A stretch of DNA of 64,000 nucleotides from an uncultured Cycloclasticus sp. (GCA_913057515.1 CAJXOJ010000006.1:1-64000); one strand, 5' to 3'. Shown: positions 26,834 to 42,655, counted from the stretch's first letter. Numbers and translations: made by a program. The notes: generated by a model not told the origin, from the letters alone.

Positions 26834-26852
26834 TTAACCGTGGCTTAATAAA

Positions 26853-26890
26853 CTTAATTTTAAAAAAACCGTAAAAGTTTAAAAATTAAG
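26853..26890. repeat. AT-rich inverted repeat upstream of pilM
   Basis: CTTAATTTT (26853-26861) and AAAATTAAG (26882-26890) form a 9-bp inverted repeat with a 20-bp spacer, directly before the TATACT hexamer. It may be an operator or a chance AT-rich symmetry. Confidence 0.4.
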
Positions 26891-27014
26891 GCTATACTCT
26901 AAGTAAACGTTGTTAGTTATTGATTTTATGCTTGATTTCGTTATCTAGTTGTATTTTAATTATTAAAAGCTCCTCGTGTGGTCGCGAGCGGGATTAAAGA
27001 GAAGGAAAAAAAGG

Positions 27015-28076
27015 ATGTCTTTTTTCAAACGTAATAACCCTAATGTATTGGGTATCGATGTCAGCTCATCGGCCGTCAAGCTTATTGAGCTCAGCCGCCA
27101 TGGTTCAGGTTATCGAGTGGAAAGCTATGCAGTAGCAGCGTTGCCCGAGGGCGCAGTCATTGACAATAACTTTGCCGATATTGACGCGATAGGTCAGGCT
27201 GTCACGACAGTTCTAGAACGCTCCGGCACAAAGTTAAAGCAAGCGGCACTCTCTGTTTCAGGCTCTGCAGTTATTACTAAAATTGTCGCAATTCCTGTTC
27301 CAGAAAACGATGCGGAACTTGACGCTCAAGTTGAAATGATTGCTGATCAATATATTCCCTATTCACTTGACGAAGTTAATTTAGATTATAGCGTCATTGG
27401 CCCGAATGAAAAAAACGCAGGGATGATTGATGTGCAGTTGGCGGCGTCAAGGCGTGAAAATATAGACGATAGAGTGGCGGTGTTAGACCTGGCTGGGCTT
27501 AAAGCTAAAGTTGTTGATGTAGAGGCGTATGCTTTAGAGAATGCTTATGACCTCTTACACGGCACCTTGCCTGATTATGGTCCAGATGCAACGATTGCCC
27601 TAGCAGATACGGGCTCTACAGTTACAACACTTAATATAATTCATAATAACAAGGTGATTTACTCTCGAGAGCAGGGCTTTGGTGGTAAGCAATTAACAGA
27701 AGAAATTCAGCGCCGATATGGCCTTTCGTATGAAGAAGCGGGAATGGCCAAAAAGCACGGTGGGCTACCCGATAGTTATATTACCGAAGTGTTGGACCCA
27801 TTTAAAGATGTGATGTGCCAGCAAATTGGCCGTTCATTACAGTTTTTCTTTTCATCTAGTTCGCAGCATAGTGTTGATCACATCGTCCTTTCAGGGGGTA
27901 CATCATCATTAGTTGGTATTGATGCATTGCTAGAAGAAAAACTAGGAACACCAACAACGGTAGCGAACCCTTTTTCTCAAATGACATTGGCGCCAAAAGT
28001 GAAGGCTCAGGCGCTAAATAATGATGCACCGGCAATGATGATTGCAACGGGTCTAGCATTAAGGAGTTTTGATTAA
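27015..28076 (+). CDS. pilM: Type IV pilus assembly protein PilM (actin-like)
   Basis: Cytoplasmic actin-fold ATPase of the pilus alignment subcomplex; it binds the N-terminal tail of PilN. The 353 residues start MSFFKRNNPNVLGIDVSSSAVKLIEL, the usual PilM start with the first phosphate-binding motif, and later show the ADTGSTVTTLNI and LSGGTSSLVGID motifs. The ATG at 27015 has an AAGGA site; a GTG 39 bases upstream gives extra residues with no family match. It heads pilMNOPQ, each gene overlapping the next by 1-4 bases. Confidence 0.96.
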   Translation: MSFFKRNNPNVLGIDVSSSAVKLIELSRHGSGYRVESYAVAALPEGAVIDNNFADIDAIGQAVTTVLERSGTKLKQAALSVSGSAVITKIVAIPVPENDAELDAQVEMIADQYIPYSLDEVNLDYSVIGPNEKNAGMIDVQLAASRRENIDDRVAVLDLAGLKAKVVDVEAYALENAYDLLHGTLPDYGPDATIALADTGSTVTTLNIIHNNKVIYSREQGFGGKQLTEEIQRRYGLSYEEAGMAKKHGGLPDSYITEVLDPFKDVMCQQIGRSLQFFFSSSSQHSVDHIVLSGGTSSLVGIDALLEEKLGTPTTVANPFSQMTLAPKVKAQALNNDAPAMMIATGLALRSFD

Positions 28077-28633
28077 TGGCTAAAATTAACCTTCTTCCGT
28101 GGCGTGAAGAGCTTCGTAGGCAGAGACAAACTGATTTTTTGATATTTTTAGGCATGGGTGTGCTGGCGTCAGTTTTAATAATGGTGATGGTGCACTTTGT
28201 GATTGAGGGGCTTATTGAGACACAAAATAATCGTAACCATTTTATACAGAATGAGATTTCGGTTTTAGATAAAAAAATTAAAGAAATTAAAGCGCTTGAT
28301 AAAACCAAAAGTAAATTATTGGCTAGAATGGAAGTCATTCAGCGGCTACAAAGTAGCCGCCCAGAAATTGTTCATATGTTTGATCAACTGGCAAAAACAG
28401 TACCAGAAGGCGTTCATCTTACTAAGTTTAATCAGAGTGGTAATAAACTTATCATTGAGGGAAATGCGCAGTCTAACACGAGAGTATCAGCTTATATGCG
28501 TAATTTAGAGCAATCCCCTTGGTTAAAAGGAACAGATTTGAACGCAATTCGTTCAAAGGGCGTTGATGCTAATAGCTTCACCTTAAAAGTTGCTCAGACT
28601 AAAATCGGGGAGCCTACGGAGGGGAATAGATGA
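28076..28633 (+). CDS. pilN: Type IV pilus assembly protein PilN
   Basis: Bitopic inner-membrane protein of 185 residues. The N-terminal cytoplasmic peptide AKINLLPWREELRRQRQ is the conserved PilM-binding motif (INLLPWR). A transmembrane helix follows (about 22-44), then a coiled coil and a small periplasmic ferredoxin-like domain. It pairs with PilO and links PilM to the PilP-PilQ complex. The ATG overlaps the pilM stop by one base. Confidence 0.96.
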   Translation: MAKINLLPWREELRRQRQTDFLIFLGMGVLASVLIMVMVHFVIEGLIETQNNRNHFIQNEISVLDKKIKEIKALDKTKSKLLARMEVIQRLQSSRPEIVHMFDQLAKTVPEGVHLTKFNQSGNKLIIEGNAQSNTRVSAYMRNLEQSPWLKGTDLNAIRSKGVDANSFTLKVAQTKIGEPTEGNR

Positions 28634-29214
28634 ATTTTGATGAGATTAATTGGGATTTTAATGAGGCAGGTAATTGGCCGAACAGTATAAAAGTAGCAGC
28701 TATTGCGGTTGTAAGTGTTACTTTGTTGGTTGCTTGGATTTACTTTGACACGGTAGATCAGTGGGATGGACTAAAGAAGGTCGAGAAAAAAGAAATAGCC
28801 TTAAAGAAGACCTTTGAGCGAAAGCAGGCGAAAGCGGTAAACCTTGAGGCATACAAGCAGCAGCTAGTCGACATGCAGCAACAATTCGGCGCTATGTTGC
28901 AACAACTGCCGAATAAAACACAAATTGCAGATTTATTAGTAGATGTTTCTCAGGCCGGTTTAGCCAGTGGTTTGGAGTTTAGTTTGTTTCAACCATCAGG
29001 TGAAAAACGAAAAGACTTTTATGCTGAAAAACCTATTAAGTTAACAGTTGTGGGCAGTTATCATGAATTTGGTGAATTTGTGAGTAATTTAGCCGCCCTA
29101 CCACGCATCGTAACGCTACATAATGTGTCGCTGGCGCCTGCAGGGAAAGGTGGGGGTATGACAATGAACGCAACAGCTAAAACATATCGTTATCTAGATG
29201 AGGATAATAAATGA
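28630..29214 (+). CDS. pilO: Type IV pilus assembly protein PilO
   Basis: Inner-membrane partner of PilN, 194 residues. It has an N-terminal helix (about 22-42), a coiled coil (about 50-85) and a periplasmic ferredoxin-like domain with the family segment LPNKTQIADLLVDVSQAGLASGLEF and a VVGSYHEFGEFVSNLAALPRIVTL stretch. It overlaps pilN by four bases (ATGA) and pilP by four. Confidence 0.96.
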   Translation: MNFDEINWDFNEAGNWPNSIKVAAIAVVSVTLLVAWIYFDTVDQWDGLKKVEKKEIALKKTFERKQAKAVNLEAYKQQLVDMQQQFGAMLQQLPNKTQIADLLVDVSQAGLASGLEFSLFQPSGEKRKDFYAEKPIKLTVVGSYHEFGEFVSNLAALPRIVTLHNVSLAPAGKGGGMTMNATAKTYRYLDEDNK

Positions 29215-29753
29215 TGAGCGGCCTCGATTTGAATAAATGTATAAAGCTTTTAGTATCAATGGTGTTAATGGTTGCCCTTACAGCTTGTGTGAGTGAAGAA
29301 TTTGATGATTTGAAATCTTATGTCTCACAGGTGAAGTCTAAACCAGCAGCTCCTATAGAGCCAATGCCGATTATAAAATCTTATGAAGCATTTAATTATA
29401 ATGCAGCAGGCTTACGTAACCCATTTGAAAAACTAGATGAGCCTCAGGTATTAACGGAAATGGTAAGTGCAGAAGGGCCTGGGCCAGATTTAGAGCGTGG
29501 AAAAGAAGAGTTAGAAGCATACCCATTAGATACGTTACGCATGGTAGGAACCCTCTCGAGAGACGGAAAACTTTGGGGTCTTGTAAAGGCAAATGATGGC
29601 GTTATACATCGGGTTCAAGCGGGTAATTACCTAGGTCAAAATTTTGGCAAGATTGTTGGGGTGCAAGATCAGCAAATAGATCTGGCAGAATGGGTTGCTA
29701 CAACTACGGGCAAGTGGCAGGAAAGAGAAGCTTCTTTAGCTCTAGTTGAATAA
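29211..29753 (+). CDS. pilP: Type IV pilus lipoprotein PilP
   Basis: Lipoprotein of 180 residues that bridges the PilN/PilO inner-membrane complex to the PilQ secretin. The signal peptide ends in a good lipobox LTAC (Cys26). A disordered linker carries the NPFE motif (LRNPFEKL), and the C-terminal HR/beta domain contains YPLDTLRMVGTLSRDGKLWGLVKANDGVIHRVQAGNYLGQNFGKIV. The start is the first or second of two adjacent ATG codons. Confidence 0.96.
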   Translation: MMSGLDLNKCIKLLVSMVLMVALTACVSEEFDDLKSYVSQVKSKPAAPIEPMPIIKSYEAFNYNAAGLRNPFEKLDEPQVLTEMVSAEGPGPDLERGKEELEAYPLDTLRMVGTLSRDGKLWGLVKANDGVIHRVQAGNYLGQNFGKIVGVQDQQIDLAEWVATTTGKWQEREASLALVE

Positions 29754-31927
29754 TGAAGAGAGAATTGACAATGAAACATGTAAATAAGGAAAAATTCATG
29801 CGCAAGTTTAATACAAGTGGATGGGGCGTACTAAAGCAAAAGGCGCAGATCGTAAAAGGAGTTCTTGTGGTGGCCTGTTGGGCGTCAATGTCAGTTGTTT
29901 CTGCTCAGGCAGCCACTTTAGAGAACATTCAATTTTCTGGTTTACCCGGAAACAAGGTGCAACTTGAATTAAAGTTAGACTCGGCCCCGGGAGAGTTAAA
30001 GACGTTTAGTACAGACAATCCAGCGCGAATCGCTATAGACCTTTTAGGCGTGAATAATGAAGCTGGTAAAACGACTATCCCGATTAATATTGGTAAGGCG
30101 GTTAGTGTAAGGGCGCTAGAGGCGGGTGGTAGAACGCGCGTGGTCTTAAGTCTTAATGATGCCGCCCCTTATGCTACAAAAATCGAAGGTAATAGTGTAT
30201 TTGTTACATTAGGTAATGTAACAAGTGCTCCAATTATAGGCCGGTCAGCTGGCGTAACTGCGACCGCTAAAGCTAAAGCAGTAAGTGGTGTGGACTTTAG
30301 GCGAGGGGAAGAAGGTGAGGGACGAGTACTTGTTAGCCTGACGGACACCTCATCAGTGGTGGATGTTAAGCAAGAAGGCAACAGAGTTATTGTTGATATT
30401 CAAGATACTGCTTTACCAAGTGAATTAGCCAATAGCTTAGATGTATTAGATTTTGCAACACCGGTTAAAACGATTGATGTCATGCCATCTGGTAGTAATG
30501 CTCGCTTGTCGATAGCTGCAATTGGTCATTATGAGTTTTTATCTTATCAAATGGATGAGCTGTTAACGGTTGAATTTAAGCCACTTACAAAGCAGCAGCA
30601 AGAAGAGTTAGTAGCTGATAAGTTCCCTTATACGGGCGAGAAGCTTTCTTTGAACTTTCAAAGTATAGAAGTTCGTTCAGTCTTGCAGTTATTGGCAGAC
30701 TTTACTGATATGAATCTTGTTGCCAGCGACTCAGTTGGCGGTAGTGTCACCTTACGTTTGAATAATGTGCCTTGGGACCAAGCATTAGATATTATATTAA
30801 AAAGCAAAGGTTTGGCGAAGCGCATTACAGGGAACGTAATGATGGTTGGGCCCCAGGCAGAAGTCGCGGCGCAAGAAAAGTTAGAGTTAGAAGCTAAAAA
30901 ACAAGTCGTTGAGCTATCTCCGTTGCTAACAGAGTTTTTCGAAGTAAGTTATGCAAAAGCATCAGACCTAGTGGCTATATTAAAGTCAACAGGCAGTAGA
31001 GGCGGTGATAAAAATGATAGGCTTATTTCTAGTAGAGGTAATGTAACGGTAGATCAAAGAACGAATACCTTATTAGTACAAGAAACTGGTGAAAAGCTAG
31101 TAGAGATTCGTAGAATTATAGAACGTTTAGATCGCCCTGTGCGTCAAGTGATGATTGAATCGCGGATAGTGATTGCAAATGATGATTTTACACGTGATTT
31201 AGGGGTTAGGTTTGGCCTGACGGGAATAACAGGAGGAGGTGTTGCTACGGGAGATGCGACTACAGTAGTGGGTGGAGCCTTGGCAAACGGGGTTACTGTT
31301 GGTGCTGGGAGTATCTTTGATGTGGATGGAAGTGAAGGTTTAATGGTTGATTTGCCTGCAGCGAGTCCTGCAGGGGCTATACAGTTTATTGTTGGTAAAA
31401 TTGGTAGTTCATTATTGCAGTTAGAGCTGTCAGCCTTGCAAACAGAGGCAAAGGGTGAGGTTATTTCTAGCCCGCGTGTGATAACGTCAGACCAAATTGA
31501 AGCTGAAATTAGTCAAGGTGTTGAAATACCTTTCCAAGAAGCCTCATCATCGGGTGCAACGTCAACTAGCTTTGAAGAAGCTGAGTTAAAATTAACGGTG
31601 ACCCCAAGAATAACACCGGATGATCGAATTAATTTAGAGCTGAATATAACCAAAGATTCACCTGACTTTTCAAATGTTCAACCTGGTGGTGTGCCGATTA
31701 ATACTCAAGAAGTTGATACGACAGTATTAGTGGATAATGGTGATACAGTTATTCTCGGTGGTATTTATGAGCGATCAAAAGACAATAGTGTACGTAAGGT
31801 ACCGTTTTTTGGAGATTTACCAGGGGTTGGTGTTTTGTTTAAAAAGAGCTTTAAACAAGATAATAATAGGGAGTTGTTATTCTTTATTACACCTAAAATT
31901 CTAAAAGATAATTTAACGGTGAATTAA
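29753..31927 (+). CDS. pilQ: Type IV pilus secretin PilQ
   Basis: Outer-membrane secretin ring through which the pilus passes. The 724 residues comprise a signal peptide, two AMIN domains (about 50-260) that bind peptidoglycan, an N0/STN domain (about 295-360, ISLNFQSIEVRSVLQLLADFTDMN-like), an N1 domain (about 380-450) and the C-terminal secretin domain with the signature VDTTVLVDNGDTVILGGIYE and PFFGDLPGVGVLFK. Start is uncertain among ATG at 29753, 29771 and 29801; the last has the best AAGGA site and leaves a complete signal peptide ending AQA. Confidence 0.96.
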   Translation: MKRELTMKHVNKEKFMRKFNTSGWGVLKQKAQIVKGVLVVACWASMSVVSAQAATLENIQFSGLPGNKVQLELKLDSAPGELKTFSTDNPARIAIDLLGVNNEAGKTTIPINIGKAVSVRALEAGGRTRVVLSLNDAAPYATKIEGNSVFVTLGNVTSAPIIGRSAGVTATAKAKAVSGVDFRRGEEGEGRVLVSLTDTSSVVDVKQEGNRVIVDIQDTALPSELANSLDVLDFATPVKTIDVMPSGSNARLSIAAIGHYEFLSYQMDELLTVEFKPLTKQQQEELVADKFPYTGEKLSLNFQSIEVRSVLQLLADFTDMNLVASDSVGGSVTLRLNNVPWDQALDIILKSKGLAKRITGNVMMVGPQAEVAAQEKLELEAKKQVVELSPLLTEFFEVSYAKASDLVAILKSTGSRGGDKNDRLISSRGNVTVDQRTNTLLVQETGEKLVEIRRIIERLDRPVRQVMIESRIVIANDDFTRDLGVRFGLTGITGGGVATGDATTVVGGALANGVTVGAGSIFDVDGSEGLMVDLPAASPAGAIQFIVGKIGSSLLQLELSALQTEAKGEVISSPRVITSDQIEAEISQGVEIPFQEASSSGATSTSFEEAELKLTVTPRITPDDRINLELNITKDSPDFSNVQPGGVPINTQEVDTTVLVDNGDTVILGGIYERSKDNSVRKVPFFGDLPGVGVLFKKSFKQDNNRELLFFITPKILKDNLTVN

Positions 31928-31934
31928 ATTTAGT

Positions 31935-31977
31935 TAGGCATAAAAAAACGGGGCAAAGCCCCGTTTTTTTATGCCTA
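31935..31977. terminator. Terminator of pilMNOPQ: 20-bp perfect palindrome
   Basis: Two perfectly complementary 20-nt arms (31935-31954 and 31958-31977) surround an AAA loop. The inner stem CGGGGC/GCCCCG is flanked by A7 and T7, so the element is symmetric and could stop transcription from both sides. aroK begins 67 bp further on. Confidence 0.93.
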
Positions 31978-32043
31978 GAGTTTATGGGCGCCGGCCCACT
32001 CGTGGTATAGTTTTGCCCATACGAAAAACCTAAATATTAAGAA

Positions 32044-32562
32044 ATGCCTAAAAAAAATAACATTTATCTTGTCGGCCCCATGGCAGCAGGCAAATCAACG
32101 ATTGGGAGATTATTAGCTAAACGATTAAAGAAAGAGTTTTATGATACAGACGCTGAAATAATAAAGTGTACAGGCGTAGAAATTTCATTGATATTTGAGC
32201 TTGAAGGTGAAGAGGGATTTAGAAAAAGAGAGACAGAAAAGCTGAGGTTGCTATCTGACGAAAAAGGAGCGGTTATTGCAACAGGTGGTGGTATTATTTT
32301 AAACGAAGAAAACCGCCAACGTATGCAAGAGACAGGGTGGGTTATTTACTTAAAGTGTTCTGTCGATCAACAATTAAGCCGAACACGGTTTGATACAAAA
32401 AGGCCTTTGTTGCAAATTGAAAACCCGCGAAAAAAGCTGGAGGAATTAATGCAGCATCGAGCACCATTGTACGAATCAATAGCCGATATGATGATTAGCA
32501 CGAATAAAACGAATAGTAAAAAAGTCATTTCAAATATTCTCGAACGATTAAATAACAGATGA
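32044..32562 (+). CDS. aroK: Shikimate kinase I
   Basis: Phosphorylates shikimate in aromatic amino acid synthesis. The 172-residue protein has Walker [10 protein letters not shown] (usually GPMGAGKST, so one Ala for Gly), the substrate-binding DTDAEI and GEEGFRKRE stretches, ATGGGII, and the lid [11 protein letters not shown]. It lies between pilQ and aroB as in many gammaproteobacteria and overlaps aroB by four bases. Confidence 0.96.
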   Translation: MPKKNNIYLVGPMAAGKSTIGRLLAKRLKKEFYDTDAEIIKCTGVEISLIFELEGEEGFRKRETEKLRLLSDEKGAVIATGGGIILNEENRQRMQETGWVIYLKCSVDQQLSRTRFDTKRPLLQIENPRKKLEELMQHRAPLYESIADMMISTNKTNSKKVISNILERLNNR

Positions 32563-33662
32563 AAAGCGAATTGGAAGTATTAAATGTAGAGCTTGGCGAG
32601 CGAAGTTACCCCATTTATATTGGTCAGGGAGTGCTAAATGAGCAACAAATATTAGAGGAGTATATTGATGCTCAGCAGGTATTAATTGTAACGAATGAAA
32701 CTATTGCACCTATTTACTTAAGCCATTTTGTCGACCAGTTTTCCGAAAACATAGTCGTTAAAACATCGATCCTACCTGATGGGGAAGTGTTTAAAAACTT
32801 AGAAAACTTAAATAAAATTTTTGATGCGCTTTTAGAAAATAAGTGTAACCGTCAAGTAACATTGATCGCATTGGGTGGCGGAGTTATTGGAGATATGACG
32901 GGTTTTGCTGCCGCCTGTTATCAAAGAGGAGTGAATTTTATTCAGGTGCCTACCACCTTGCTTTCACAAGTAGATTCATCAGTAGGTGGTAAAACAGGCG
33001 TTAATCATCAACTTGGAAAAAACATGATCGGAGCATTTTATCAGCCAAAATGTGTTCTGATTGATACCACCGTACTGTCAACATTACCTGACCGAGAGTT
33101 GAGTGCGGGGATTGCAGAAGTCATTAAATATGGCGCGATATGCGATTTACAGTTTTTTGAATGGCTTGAGCAAAACATAGACAACTTGTTGCTACGAGAT
33201 AATGCAGCGTTAACGTATGCCATCAAGACCTCATGCAAAAAGAAAGCAGAGGTTGTAGCGAAGGATGAGAAAGAGTCGGGTATTCGGGCAACACTGAATT
33301 TTGGTCATACATTCGGGCATGCTATAGAAACTCAAATGGGATACGGCGAATGGCTTCATGGAGAAGCGGTTGCAGTAGGTATGTGTTTGGCGGCAGATTT
33401 ATCAGAAAAGTTAGGTTGGCTATCAGCTGAGGATAATACTCGAATAAGGTCATTATGCGCGAAAGCGAACTTACCTATTGTACAGCCGCAAACAATGGCC
33501 GCACTAGACTTTATTAAGCATATGAAGGTCGATAAAAAAAATGTGTCAGCATCTATTAGGTTGGTTTTATTAAAAAAATTAGGTGAGGCAACCATATATG
33601 ATTGCACTGATGAAACCTTAATTAACGAGGTAGTCAATCGGCACAGTCGGGTGGCTAGTTAA
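32559..33662 (+). CDS. aroB: 3-dehydroquinate synthase
   Basis: Second enzyme of the shikimate pathway (DAHP to 3-dehydroquinate, NAD and Zn dependent). The 367 residues show [12 protein letters not shown], the NAD-binding [40 protein letters not shown], and the zinc-site [12 protein letters not shown] followed by [10 protein letters not shown]. The ATG overlaps aroK; the next gene begins directly after its stop. Confidence 0.97.
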   Translation: MKSELEVLNVELGERSYPIYIGQGVLNEQQILEEYIDAQQVLIVTNETIAPIYLSHFVDQFSENIVVKTSILPDGEVFKNLENLNKIFDALLENKCNRQVTLIALGGGVIGDMTGFAAACYQRGVNFIQVPTTLLSQVDSSVGGKTGVNHQLGKNMIGAFYQPKCVLIDTTVLSTLPDRELSAGIAEVIKYGAICDLQFFEWLEQNIDNLLLRDNAALTYAIKTSCKKKAEVVAKDEKESGIRATLNFGHTFGHAIETQMGYGEWLHGEAVAVGMCLAADLSEKLGWLSAEDNTRIRSLCAKANLPIVQPQTMAALDFIKHMKVDKKNVSASIRLVLLKKLGEATIYDCTDETLINEVVNRHSRVAS

Positions 33663-35102
33663 GTGGATACAAGCCACTCAAAGAAGCAAACAGATCATTT
33701 GGAAAATTTCTTCCCAGCAGAAAGGCAGCGCAGGCTCGATTTAATACTTCACCTAATTCCTAATACAAGGCAAACCATTCTGCTGAGAGGTCCAGAGCAG
33801 TCAGGCAAATCCTTTTTTATTAGCGAGCTTCACAAGCAGGTCGATAAAAACTGGCAATGTTGTTCTATTCAAGCAGATCAGTTAATGCAAACTGATGAAC
33901 CGTTGCGAGTGTTAGCGGAGGCCATTAATGGGCTAGATGAAAAAAATCATCAAATACTGGTTAGATTAGAGTCATGGTCTAAACTCGGCCAAAAAGTGAT
34001 TGTTTGTGTTGAGAATGTGCATCTCTTAGCTGTAGAGCAGCTTAATTTTTTATTTAAGTTGGTAGATAATTACGAGTGTATCCACATCGTATTAACATCA
34101 TCGGAGAATTTAGGCAGCTCCATGGAGTCTCGCTGTCAGTTGGTAGACCTTGAACCCTTGTCGCAAAAACAAAGCAAACAGTATGCGAAGTTATGGCTGC
34201 AAAGCAAAGGGTTGGAGTTTGCCAACTTAGCAGGACTTGATGATGTAGTTTTATTTATCGAAACAGGAGGCTTGCCTGGACGAATAAATGATGTGCTAGT
34301 GCAAATGTCTAATAAGCCGATTATAGGGGAGTCAAAAAAAACCGTAGGTAGGTTGCCAATGATCTGGCTGGTAAGTTTAACGGTCCTGGTAGCTAGTGTG
34401 TTAATGATTATATTTTTATACTCTGAGGAAGAAAATAGAACAATAGAATCGGTAACGCAGATCGATAAACCAGCGCAAGAAGTAACAAGTCGGCCGTTAG
34501 CATCATCGGTGTTAGATAACGCAATCAAGGAGCCGGTTATTAACAAAGAAGTAGAGCGAGTTAACAAGGTGATGCCTGTTCTTAAAGCAGACCCCGTACC
34601 AATCGCTTTATCATCACCTCTAATTCAGCAAGAAAAAAACCTGCCTCCAGAGATTATAAAAAAACCTCCAGCTGCTAAAGATAATGTTTCATTACAAGCG
34701 CCAGAGACTAAAAACCTACAAGCAAAGCCAGCGGTTGCTGAAGAGGCATCAATATTACCTAAAGAAGAAAAAGCTATTGCTGAAAGCCCCAAAGAATTAG
34801 ATGAGCTGCAGGAACATACGCTTTGGGTGAAAAGTCGTGACAAAAACCACTACACTTTGCAACTAATAGGCGTCTCGACCGAAGAGTCAGCGAATAACTA
34901 TATCCTTAGGCATAAAGAGCTTCAACCATTGCATTTTTTTCAAAATAAAAAGAACAAAGGTCAATGGTACAGTGTTATTTATGGTGACTTTGCTAATAAA
35001 GAGAAGGCGCTAGAAGCATCTAGGCGCCTGCCATCGTCATTGGGTAAGTTGAAACCGTGGGCGCGAAGTTTTGATGGGATACAGGCCGATCTTTTGGAGT
35101 AG
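33663..35102 (+). CDS. DamX-like SPOR-domain protein with N-terminal AAA ATPase domain
   Basis: A 479-residue membrane protein. The cytoplasmic N-terminal part is an AAA/ExeA-like ATPase domain with Walker A GPEQSGKS (43-50) and a Walker-B-like strand VIVCVENVH. A transmembrane helix follows (about 232-253), then a long Pro/Lys/Glu-rich periplasmic linker and a C-terminal SPOR domain (about 395-470, HYTLQLIGVSTEESANNYI), which binds denuded peptidoglycan at the septum. The aroK-aroB-this-gltB order is the Pseudomonas order. GTG start immediately after the aroB stop. A cell-division role is inferred from SPOR. Confidence 0.88.
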   Translation: MDTSHSKKQTDHLENFFPAERQRRLDLILHLIPNTRQTILLRGPEQSGKSFFISELHKQVDKNWQCCSIQADQLMQTDEPLRVLAEAINGLDEKNHQILVRLESWSKLGQKVIVCVENVHLLAVEQLNFLFKLVDNYECIHIVLTSSENLGSSMESRCQLVDLEPLSQKQSKQYAKLWLQSKGLEFANLAGLDDVVLFIETGGLPGRINDVLVQMSNKPIIGESKKTVGRLPMIWLVSLTVLVASVLMIIFLYSEEENRTIESVTQIDKPAQEVTSRPLASSVLDNAIKEPVINKEVERVNKVMPVLKADPVPIALSSPLIQQEKNLPPEIIKKPPAAKDNVSLQAPETKNLQAKPAVAEEASILPKEEKAIAESPKELDELQEHTLWVKSRDKNHYTLQLIGVSTEESANNYILRHKELQPLHFFQNKKNKGQWYSVIYGDFANKEKALEASRRLPSSLGKLKPWARSFDGIQADLLE

Positions 35103-35190
35103 CCTATCGGCAAAGTAAGTTTGTTTAACGTGGAAGGTGGGTTGTTAGAGCACATATTTGTATTGAACTGGCGGTAGCGTATCCGTAAAA

Positions 35191-35219
35191 TTGAAAAGTT
35201 CTTGTCTGATTGCTATAAT
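35191..35219 (+). promoter_or_regulatory. Sigma-70 promoter of gltBD
   Basis: TTGAAA (35191-35196) and a consensus TATAAT (35214-35219) with a 17-bp spacer, 63 bp before the gltB start, inside the 180-bp gap after the damX-like gene. Confidence 0.8.
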
Positions 35220-35282
35220 GTCCGGCCGACTTGCGTGTTAGTAAGTTGTATTTTTAATAACTAAGTACATAAGGTTAGCCGA

Positions 35283-41200
<5,918 letters not shown>

Positions 41201-41220
41201 CAGGCTTCAACAGACGTTCT

Positions 41221-41240
41221 CTATATAAATATATAGCTTT
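41221..41240. repeat. AT-rich hairpin between gltD and hemE
   Basis: CTATATA-AA-TATATAG (41221-41236) is a near-perfect inverted repeat followed by CTTTTT. It could be a weak terminator for gltBD or lie in the hemE promoter. Confidence 0.4.
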
Positions 41241-41261
41241 TTAATTTTAGAGTATTAAATA

Positions 41262-42320
41262 ATGACGATATTAAAAAATGATTTAATACTAAGAACCTTG
41301 CGTGGCGAAAAAACCGAACGCACGCCGGTATGGATGATGCGTCAAGCAGGCAGATATTTGCCAGAGTATCGTACAACACGCGCACAAGCCGGTAGCTTTT
41401 TAGATCTCTGTAAAAATGCTGAACTCGCCTGTGAGGTTACGCTGCAACCTTTGGAGCGTTACCCAATGGATGCGGCTATCTTATTTTCAGATATCCTAAC
41501 CATTCCAGATGCGATGGGCTTAGGTTTGTATTTTGAAGAAGGCGAAGGACCAAAGTTCGAACGCACGGTTCGAACGGCTGCTGATATTGATAAATTGTTT
41601 GTTCCAGATCCAAACCAAGAGCTTCAGTATGTCATGAATGCGGTATCGACCATAAAAAAAGGCTTGAATGGCGAAGTGCCACTGATAGGTTTTTCGGGTA
41701 GTCCGTGGACACTGGCTTGTTATATGGTTGAAGGCAGCGGCAGCAAAAACTTTGCCGCGGTTAAGCGCATGATGTATGACACGCCACAACTGATGCATCG
41801 CTTACTTGATATTATTAGTCAGTCTGTTATTAGCTACTTACAAGCCCAAATAGAAGCAGGTGCTGAAGTTGTAATGGTGTTTGATACTTGGGGTGGTAAC
41901 TTAAGTACAAAAGACTATGAGACTTTTTCCCTTGCTTATAGCCGTAAAATTTCACAGGCTTTAGAGCTAACAAACCCAGAAGTTCCCAGAATGCTGTTTA
42001 CCAAAGGCGCAGGTGTTTGGCTAGAAACAATGGCAGATGCTGGCTATAACGGTTTAGGGGTTGATTGGACAACAGATTTAAAGCTAGCACGTCAGCTCAC
42101 GCAAGATAAAGTAGCACTGCAGGGTAACCTGGACCCAACCAGCTTATATGCCAACCCAGATATTATTCGTCAAAAGGTTCGTGATGTTTTGGCAGATTAT
42201 GGTCATGGGCATCAACACATCTTTAACTTAGGCCACGGCATATTGCCTGATATTAACCCTGAGCACGTAAAAGCAATGATTGATGAAGTCCATCAGAGCA
42301 GCCCAGCTTACCACCTGTAA
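41262..42320 (+). CDS. hemE: Uroporphyrinogen decarboxylase
   Basis: Converts uroporphyrinogen III to coproporphyrinogen III in heme synthesis, in the cytoplasm. The 352 residues contain the active-site signature [15 protein letters not shown] near position 22-36, the catalytic Asp in [28 protein letters not shown], and the C-terminal [16 protein letters not shown]. The gltBD-hemE order is conserved in Pseudomonas. Confidence 0.97.
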   Translation: MTILKNDLILRTLRGEKTERTPVWMMRQAGRYLPEYRTTRAQAGSFLDLCKNAELACEVTLQPLERYPMDAAILFSDILTIPDAMGLGLYFEEGEGPKFERTVRTAADIDKLFVPDPNQELQYVMNAVSTIKKGLNGEVPLIGFSGSPWTLACYMVEGSGSKNFAAVKRMMYDTPQLMHRLLDIISQSVISYLQAQIEAGAEVVMVFDTWGGNLSTKDYETFSLAYSRKISQALELTNPEVPRMLFTKGAGVWLETMADAGYNGLGVDWTTDLKLARQLTQDKVALQGNLDPTSLYANPDIIRQKVRDVLADYGHGHQHIFNLGHGILPDINPEHVKAMIDEVHQSSPAYHL

Positions 42321-42343
42321 CGGAGCTTACGGGCCAACTAAGC

Positions 42344-42655
42344 ATGATAGATGGCCAAGACAAGCCTCGCGTAGAGATTCAATATTGTACGCAATGCCGT
42401 TGGTTATTGCGTGCTGCTTGGCTGGCTCAAGAGTTATTAACGACCTTTGAAGAAGACTTAGGTGGCGTCACCTTAGTACCAGCGAGTGGTGGTACTTTTG
42501 AAATAAATGTGCATTCAGATAAGGTGACAAAGCTTATCTGGTCGCGTAAACATGAAGGGCGTTTTCCTGAAGCTAAAGAAGTTAAGCAACGTATTCGTGA
42601 TTGTTTATTTCCCGATAAATCATTGGGGCATTCAGATGTTAAAAACCCTAGCTAG
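42344..42655 (+). CDS. SelT/SelW/SelH (Rdx) family thioredoxin-fold protein
   Basis: A 103-residue thioredoxin-like redox protein with the redox motif CTQC (Cys15 and Cys18). In selenoprotein members one position is selenocysteine; here both are cysteine codons. The family pattern VEIQYCTQCRWLLRAAWLAQELLTTF and GGTFEINV is clear. Its partner and role are unknown. It starts 24 bp after hemE and is probably co-transcribed. The stop codon lies inside a terminator-like hairpin. Confidence 0.9.
   Translation: MIDGQDKPRVEIQYCTQCRWLLRAAWLAQELLTTFEEDLGGVTLVPASGGTFEINVHSDKVTKLIWSRKHEGRFPEAKEVKQRIRDCLFPDKSLGHSDVKNPS

Noticed and set aside
42344-42400. SelW-like protein as a selenoprotein
   Set aside because: Both positions of the CxxC motif are ordinary Cys codons; no in-frame TGA is present.
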